Shown: positions 58,871 through 64,000 of the stretch, one piece after another
Layout of the letters: the number at the start of each line of letters is the position of its first letter
Position numbering within the stretch: the first letter of the stretch is position 1
Translations under genes and position numbers: made by a program
Notes under the pieces: generated by a model
What the model was told of the DNA's origin: nothing
What the model saw: the letters and a program-made list of their open reading frames with translations, nothing else
Databases searched by the model: none
DNA from: Symbiodinium natans
Lineage: Eukaryota; Sar; Dinophyceae; Suessiales; Symbiodiniaceae
Assembly: GCA_905221605.1 (NCBI GenBank)
Contig: CAJNDS010002706.1
Span: 78,501 to 142,500, forward strand
DNA length: 64,000 bases
Reading direction: 5' to 3'

Positions 58871-59172
58871 CACTGCCAGAGAGAGGGGGTACAGGAGGGC
58901 TAAGGGATGCCAGCTGAAACAGCTGCAGAGAAGGGTCTCGAGCTAAGCACATGCTGACTCTGAGGTTCTGGTTTCATGTCGCACCTTGCAATCACCCTTG
59001 CAATCACCCTTGCAATTGTCCAGCAGCGAGGGATTTGTCATCTTGGTCGCTGAAAATTGGCTAAATCCCACAAGTGCTCTCGGAAAGTCCCCTTTGCGCT
59101 AGTGAAAATCGCAAGAGACCTTCTGCAAGTGGGCCAAAACCCGGGAAAAACAACAAGCACCACACAAAACAT

Positions 59173-61406
59173 TTAGGCATCTGCCAGCTCCTTGGAGTCA
59201 TCCAGCGCGGCCACGCCGGGCAGCAGCTTGCCCTCGAGCAGCTCCAGGGACGCACCGCCGCCGGTGCTGCAGTGGGAGACCTTGTCAACGGTGTCGTACT
59301 TCTTGCAGGCAGTGGCGGTGTCGCCTCCGCCGATCACGGAGACGGCACCCTCCTTTGTGACTGCCACGATGGTCTCCATCATCTGCTTGGTTCCCTTCTC
59401 GAAGGCCTTGCAAGAATGTGCAGTCCGGGGTGCTTGGGTAAGGGGAGACAAGGTGGAGATAAGGCGGACAGGAACACACTGCAAAACAAAAACGAGCGGC
59501 CCCCATCTCGAAGACACCCATGGGCCCGTTCCAGACGATGGTCTTGGACTTCTTGATGGCCTGGTTGGTAGCTTGAGAGAATTGAAGTGTGAAGATTGCA
59601 TGAGCTAAACGTTGTACTACAAGTTACAGATACTACTCAGATACTACTCAGAAGATACCGAGGCTGGCCGCTAGCGCATTAAGCGTGGCGATGTTGAGTC
59701 GTCATCGCACTGATGGCTCATGATCCTTCATGTGAGTTTGCATTCTTCACCAAGGTCACTGGCCTCGTCGTTCATCTCGATGGACTTGGGGCCAATGTCG
59801 AGACCCAAGAAGCCGTCCGGAACGCCTGTGCTCATGTCGCCCTCCTTGATCTCTCCATCGTCACCGAACTTGGAGGAACAAATGAAGTCCACAGGCAGGA
59901 TGAGCTCAACGCCCTTCTCCTCTGCCTTCTTCCTAATCTCTGGTACCAGCTTGGCGCCCTCCTCGTCATAGAGGGAGTTGCCAATGTCCACACCGGCCTC
60001 CTTGATGAAGGTGAAGGCCATTCCTCCTCCAATGATCATGATGTCAACCTTGTCAAGCAGGTTCATGATCAGCTGGATCTTGTCTGCCACCTTGGCTCCA
60101 CCGAGGATGCCGCACACTGGCCGGGTCGGGGCATCCACCACCTGAGCAGGGACTCATCCTGACGTGACCTGAATGACCGAAAAATAAAGTTTCCTGTGCG
60201 GCGGTACAGACCCGGCCTTCGCGAAGTAATCGAGCTCCTTGGCCAGCAGGAAGCCGGAGCATTTCACGGGATAGCCCTCTCCGACCATGGAGCTGTGGGC
60301 GCGGTGCGCCGTGCCGAAGGCATCCGAGCCTGACTATTCGTCTGGTCTTATGTCCGCAGGATGCTTGCAGCAACAACATACGTAAAAATTGCGTAGAACT
60401 ACGTGAAATTACGTAAACCAGCCCCAAGGAGCAGTAGATGTCAGCCAGTTTGGCAAGGGAGGCGCGGAACTCCTTCACCTTCTCAGGATCCGCCTTCACC
60501 TTGTTGCCATCAGCATCCTTGCCCTTGCCCTCCTCCTCGACATAGTACCGGGAGTTCTCCAACAGGATCACGGTGCCCGGCTCAGGATCCTTGCAGGCAG
60601 CCTCCACATCCTCACCAACCACATCGTCCATCAGCTTCACGGGCCTTCCCAGCTTCTCCTCGACCACCTTTGCCACCGGCTTCATGGAGAACTTCTCGTC
60701 CTTCTGGCCGTTGGGGCGGCCCAGGTGCGAGCAGAGCACCACGGACTTCGCACCGTTGTCCAGGGCGTACTTGATGGTGGGCAGGGCCGCATCGATGCGG
60801 GCAGTGTTGGTGATGATGTTCGGGTCCTCACCAACTTCATCACCATCAACAATATCATGAGTCTGGCTCATCCTACACACCTAGTTGGCCCACACCTTAA
60901 CAGCTTATACGTTGGGGTCCTGATTGGAGTGTGCAATATACAGGTTCCATACATGAAAGGCCTAGTCCCTCACAGGCTCACAGGTGCCCAGAGAATTCAC
61001 GCCCGTTCGGGTCCGGGTCCTTCTTGTCCTGGGGCACGTTGAAGTCCACACGGATGAAGATGCGCTTGTCCTTCAAGTCCACCTCGTCAATCTTCAGCTT
61101 GGCCAGGGACCGGCACGCGACCACGCTCTTGGCAGCCCGAGGCTTGATGCCCTTCTGGCGGGACGCGGCCGATGCGCCTCGCACAGCAGCGACGCTCAGG
61201 CCAGCCACGGCCAAGGCACCGGTCACGCCCTGTGCGGCGCTGCTGCTGGAGGAGGAGGAAGACGCCAGGAAGCCTGGAGCCTGAGCAGCCACCTGAGTCT
61301 GCACCTCGAGCTCTGGTCGGCTCTGGCCAGGTGCCAGGAAGGCCAGGCCGCCAAGAGAAGCGGCGCCCAGCAGGCCGCCGGCAAGGACGCTTGACGAGCG
61401 TGCCAT
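59173..61406 (-). CDS. PGK: Plastid-type phosphoglycerate kinase, copy 5
   Basis: Exons 61014-61406, 60433-60826, 60217-60329, 59764-60141, 59501-59560 and 59173-59406; 523 aa with the 8-serine tract, like copy 3. A-type by intron variants, with private changes in intron 2 (ACATACGTAAAAATTG near 60376). Near the acceptor of intron 5 it shares AAGAATGTGCAG with copy 1, where the others have AAGAATTTGCAG. Confidence 0.95.
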
Positions 61407-61710
61407 CACTGCCAGAGAGAGGGGGTACAGGAGGGCTAAGGGATGCCAGCTGAAACAGCTGCAGAAAAGGCTGTCTCGAGCTAAGCACATGCTGACTCTG
61501 AGGTTCTGGTTTCATGTCGCACCTTGCAATCACCCTTGCAATCACCCTTGCAATTGTCCAGCAGCGAGGGATTTGTCATCTTGGTCGCTGAAAATTGGCT
61601 AAATCCCACAAGTGCTCTCGGAAAGTCCCCTTTGCGCTAGTGAAAATCGCAAGAGACCTTCTGCAAGTGGGCCAAAACCCGGGAAAAACAACAAGCACCA
61701 CACAAAACAT

Positions 61711-63947
61711 TTAGGCATCTGCCAGCTCCTTGGAGTCATCCAGCGCGGCCACGCCGGGCAGCAGCTTGCCCTCGAGCAGCTCCAGGGACGCACCGCCGCC
61801 GGTGCTGCAGTGGGAGACCTTGTCAACGGTGTCGTACTTCTTGCAGGCAGTGGCGGTGTCGCCTCCGCCGATCACGGAGACGGCACCCTCCTTTGTGACT
61901 GCCACGATGGTCTCCATCATCTGCTTGGTTCCCTTCTCGAAGGCCTTGCAAGAATTTGCAGTCCGGGGTGCTTGGGTAAGGGGAGACAAGGTGGAGATAA
62001 GGCGGACAGGAACACACTGCAAAACAAAAACGAGCGGCCCCCATCTCGAAGACACCCATGGGCCCGTTCCAGACGATGGTCTTGGACTTCTTGATGGCCT
62101 GGTTGGTAGCTTGAGAGAATTGAAGTGTGAAGATTGCATGAGCTAAACGTTGTACTACAAGTTACAGGTACTACTCAGATACTACTCAGAAGATACCGAG
62201 GCTGGCCGCTAGCGCATTAAGCGTGGCGATGTTGAGTCGTCATCGCACTGATGGCTCATGATCCTTCATGTGAGTTTGCATTCTTCACCAAGGTCACTGG
62301 CCTCGTCGTTCATCTCGATGGACTTGGGGCCAATGTCGAGACCCAAGAAGCCGTCCGGAACGCCTGTGCTCATGTCGCCCTCCTTGATCTCTCCATCGTC
62401 ACCGAACTTGGAGGAACAAATGAAGTCCACAGGCAGGATGAGCTCAACGCCCTTCTCCTCTGCCTTCTTCCTAATCTCTGGTACCAGCTTGGCGCCCTCC
62501 TCGTCATAGAGGGAGTTGCCAATGTCCACACCGGCCTCCTTGATGAAGGTGAAGGCCATTCCTCCTCCAATGATCATGATGTCAACCTTGTCAAGCAGGT
62601 TCATGATCAGCTGGATCTTGTCTGCCACCTTGGCTCCACCGAGGATGCCGCACACTGGCCGGGTCGGGGCATCCACCACCTGAGCAGGGACTCATCCTGA
62701 CGTGACCTGAATGACCGAAAAATAAAGTTTCCTGTGCGGCGGTACAGACCCGGCCTTCGCGAAGTAATCGAGCTCCTTGGCCAGCAGGAAGCCGGAGCAT
62801 TTCACGGGATAGCCCTCTCCGACCATGGAGCTGTGGGCGCGGTGCGCCGTGCCGAAGGCATCCGAGCCTGACTATTCGTCTGGTCTTATGTCCGCAGGAT
62901 GCTTGCAGCAACAACCTACGAAAAAGTTGCGTAGAACTACGTGAAATTACGTAAACCAGCCCCAAGGAGCAGTAGATGTCAGCCAGTTTGGCAAGGGAGG
63001 CGCGGAACTCCTTCACCTTCTCAGGATCCGCCTTCACCTTGTTGCCATCAGCATCCTTGCCCTTGCCCTCCTCCTCGACATAGTACCGGGAGTTCTCCAA
63101 CAGGATCACGGTGCCCGGCTCAGGATCCTTGCAGGCAGCCTCCACATCCTCACCAACCACATCGTCCATCAGCTTCACGGGCCTTCCCAGCTTCTCCTCG
63201 ACCACCTTTGCCACCGGCTTCATGGAGAACTTCTCGTCCTTCTGGCCGTTGGGGCGGCCCAGGTGCGAGCAGAGCACCACAGACTTCGCACCGTTGTCCA
63301 GGGCGTACTTGATGGTGGGCAGGGCCGCATCGATGCGGGCAGTGTTGGTGATGATGTTCGGGTCCTCACCAACTTCATCACGATCAACAATATCATGAGT
63401 CTGGCTCATCCTACACACCTAGTTGGCCCACACCTTAACAGCTTATACGTTGGGGTCCTGATTGGAGTGTGCAATATACTTGTTCCATACATGAAAGGCC
63501 TAGTCCCTGACAGGCTCACAGGTGCCCAGAGAATTCACGCCCGTTCGGGTCCGGGTCCTTCTTGTCCTGGGGCACGTTGAAGTCCACACGGATGAAGATG
63601 CGCTTGTCCTTCAAGTCCACCTCGTCAATCTTCAGCTTGGCCAGGGACCGGCACGCGACCACGCTCTTGGCAGCCCGAGGCTTGATGCCCTTCTGGCGGG
63701 ACGCGGCCGATGCGCCTCGCACAGCAGCGACGCTCAGGCCAGCCACGGCCAAGGCACCGGTCACGCCCTGTGCGGCGCTGCTGCTGCTGGAGGAGGAGGA
63801 GGACGCCAGGAAGCCTGGAGCCTGAGCAGCCACCTGAGTCTGCACCTCGAGCTCTGGTCGGCTCTGGCCAGGTGCCAGGAAGGCCAGGCCGCCAAGAGAA
63901 GCGGCGCCCAGCAGGCCGCCGGCAAGGACGCTTGACGAGCGTGCCAT
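61711..63947 (-). CDS. PGK: Plastid-type phosphoglycerate kinase, copy 6
   Basis: Exons 63552-63947, 62971-63364, 62755-62867, 62302-62679, 62039-62098 and 61711-61944; 524 aa with the 9-serine tract. Its 5' half carries B-type intron variants and its 3' half A-type ones, so it looks recombinant. Its pyrimidine tract upstream of the ATG is a few bases shorter than in the other copies. The window ends 53 bp upstream of the ATG, within the standard spacer, so at least one more copy or the array edge lies outside. Confidence 0.95.
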
Positions 63948-64000
63948 CACTGCCAGAGAGGGGTACAGGAGGGCTAAGGGATGCCAGCTGAAACAGCTGC
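63948..64000 (-). promoter_or_regulatory. Start of the PGK copy 6 upstream region
   Basis: Matches the ATG-proximal end of the standard PGK spacer, including CAG immediately 5' of TGATG (candidate trans-splice acceptor) and the CTGTTTCAG element. Cut by the window edge. Confidence 0.55.

Larger units (their letters stand above)
48780..64000 (-). repeat. Head-to-tail tandem array of PGK genes (6 copies seen)
   Basis: Six copies of one gene plus its spacer, all in the same direction. Start-to-start distances are 2630 (copies 1-2), then 2536, 2541, 2536 and 2541 bp. Homology begins near 48785, in the 3' flank of copy 1, and continues to the right edge. Copies differ at only a small number of sites, most of them intronic or synonymous. 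Apart from a serine-tract length change and the copy-2 tail, no amino-acid difference was noticed. Confidence 0.97.

Noticed and set aside
48946-63991. Many plus-strand open frames of 80-160 codons repeated in every PGK unit
   Set aside because: They are antisense or out-of-frame shadows of the PGK exons, conserved only because the array is.

Overview
This window looks like nuclear DNA of a dinoflagellate, most likely a core, peridinin-plastid lineage such as the Symbiodiniaceae. Four things read from the sequence support this. Every gene I could rebuild lies on the minus strand. Coding regions are cut by many short introns whose donors are a mix of GT, GC and GA, with acceptors mostly of the form AG|G. 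One gene is present as a head-to-tail tandem array of near-identical copies. That gene, phosphoglycerate kinase, carries a long N-terminal extension of the type used to reach a complex plastid. No bacterial operon, rRNA, tRNA or CRISPR array was seen.

Layout, in window coordinates (transcription runs right to left). 1.1-3.2 kb: scattered exon-like blocks of an unrecognised gene. 3.3-8.9 kb (perhaps to 9.1 kb): a 14-exon gene for a protein with 17 thrombospondin type-1 repeats; the exons join in frame over 1,063 codons. 9.2-14.5 kb: mostly non-coding, with a few isolated exon candidates. 14.5-23.9 kb: sulfotransferase-like exons at both ends (N-terminal PAPS-binding motifs near 23.1-23.8 kb, C-terminal part near 14.8 kb), separated by about 8 kb of CpG-rich sequence that contains an AT-rich island. 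25.5-28.3 kb: C-terminal or internal exons of unrecognised genes. 28.2-38.5 kb: a chain of exons encoding an acidic tail, an EF-hand-like segment, leucine-rich repeats and coiled coils, which may be one or several genes. 40.1-44.4 kb: an unrecognised short-exon gene and a secreted coiled-coil protein of a dinoflagellate-type family. 44.8-46.9 kb: membrane-protein exons and another C-terminal exon.

48.8-64.0 kb: six copies of a plastid-type phosphoglycerate kinase gene, unit about 2.54 kb, each with six exons and five introns, none of which has a GT donor. The array runs off the right edge. Copies alternate between two sequence types. Copy 6 looks like a recombinant, and the spacer between copies 1 and 2 has been replaced by unrelated sequence, which shortens the C-terminus of copy 2 and changes the upstream region of copy 1.

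The genes do not form an obvious pathway. PGK serves plastid carbon metabolism; the thrombospondin-repeat, sulfotransferase and secreted coiled-coil genes suggest surface or secretory functions. Exon structures were built by hand from reading frame and splice-site consistency, without RNA evidence. Gene boundaries outside the PGK and thrombospondin-repeat genes are approximate.
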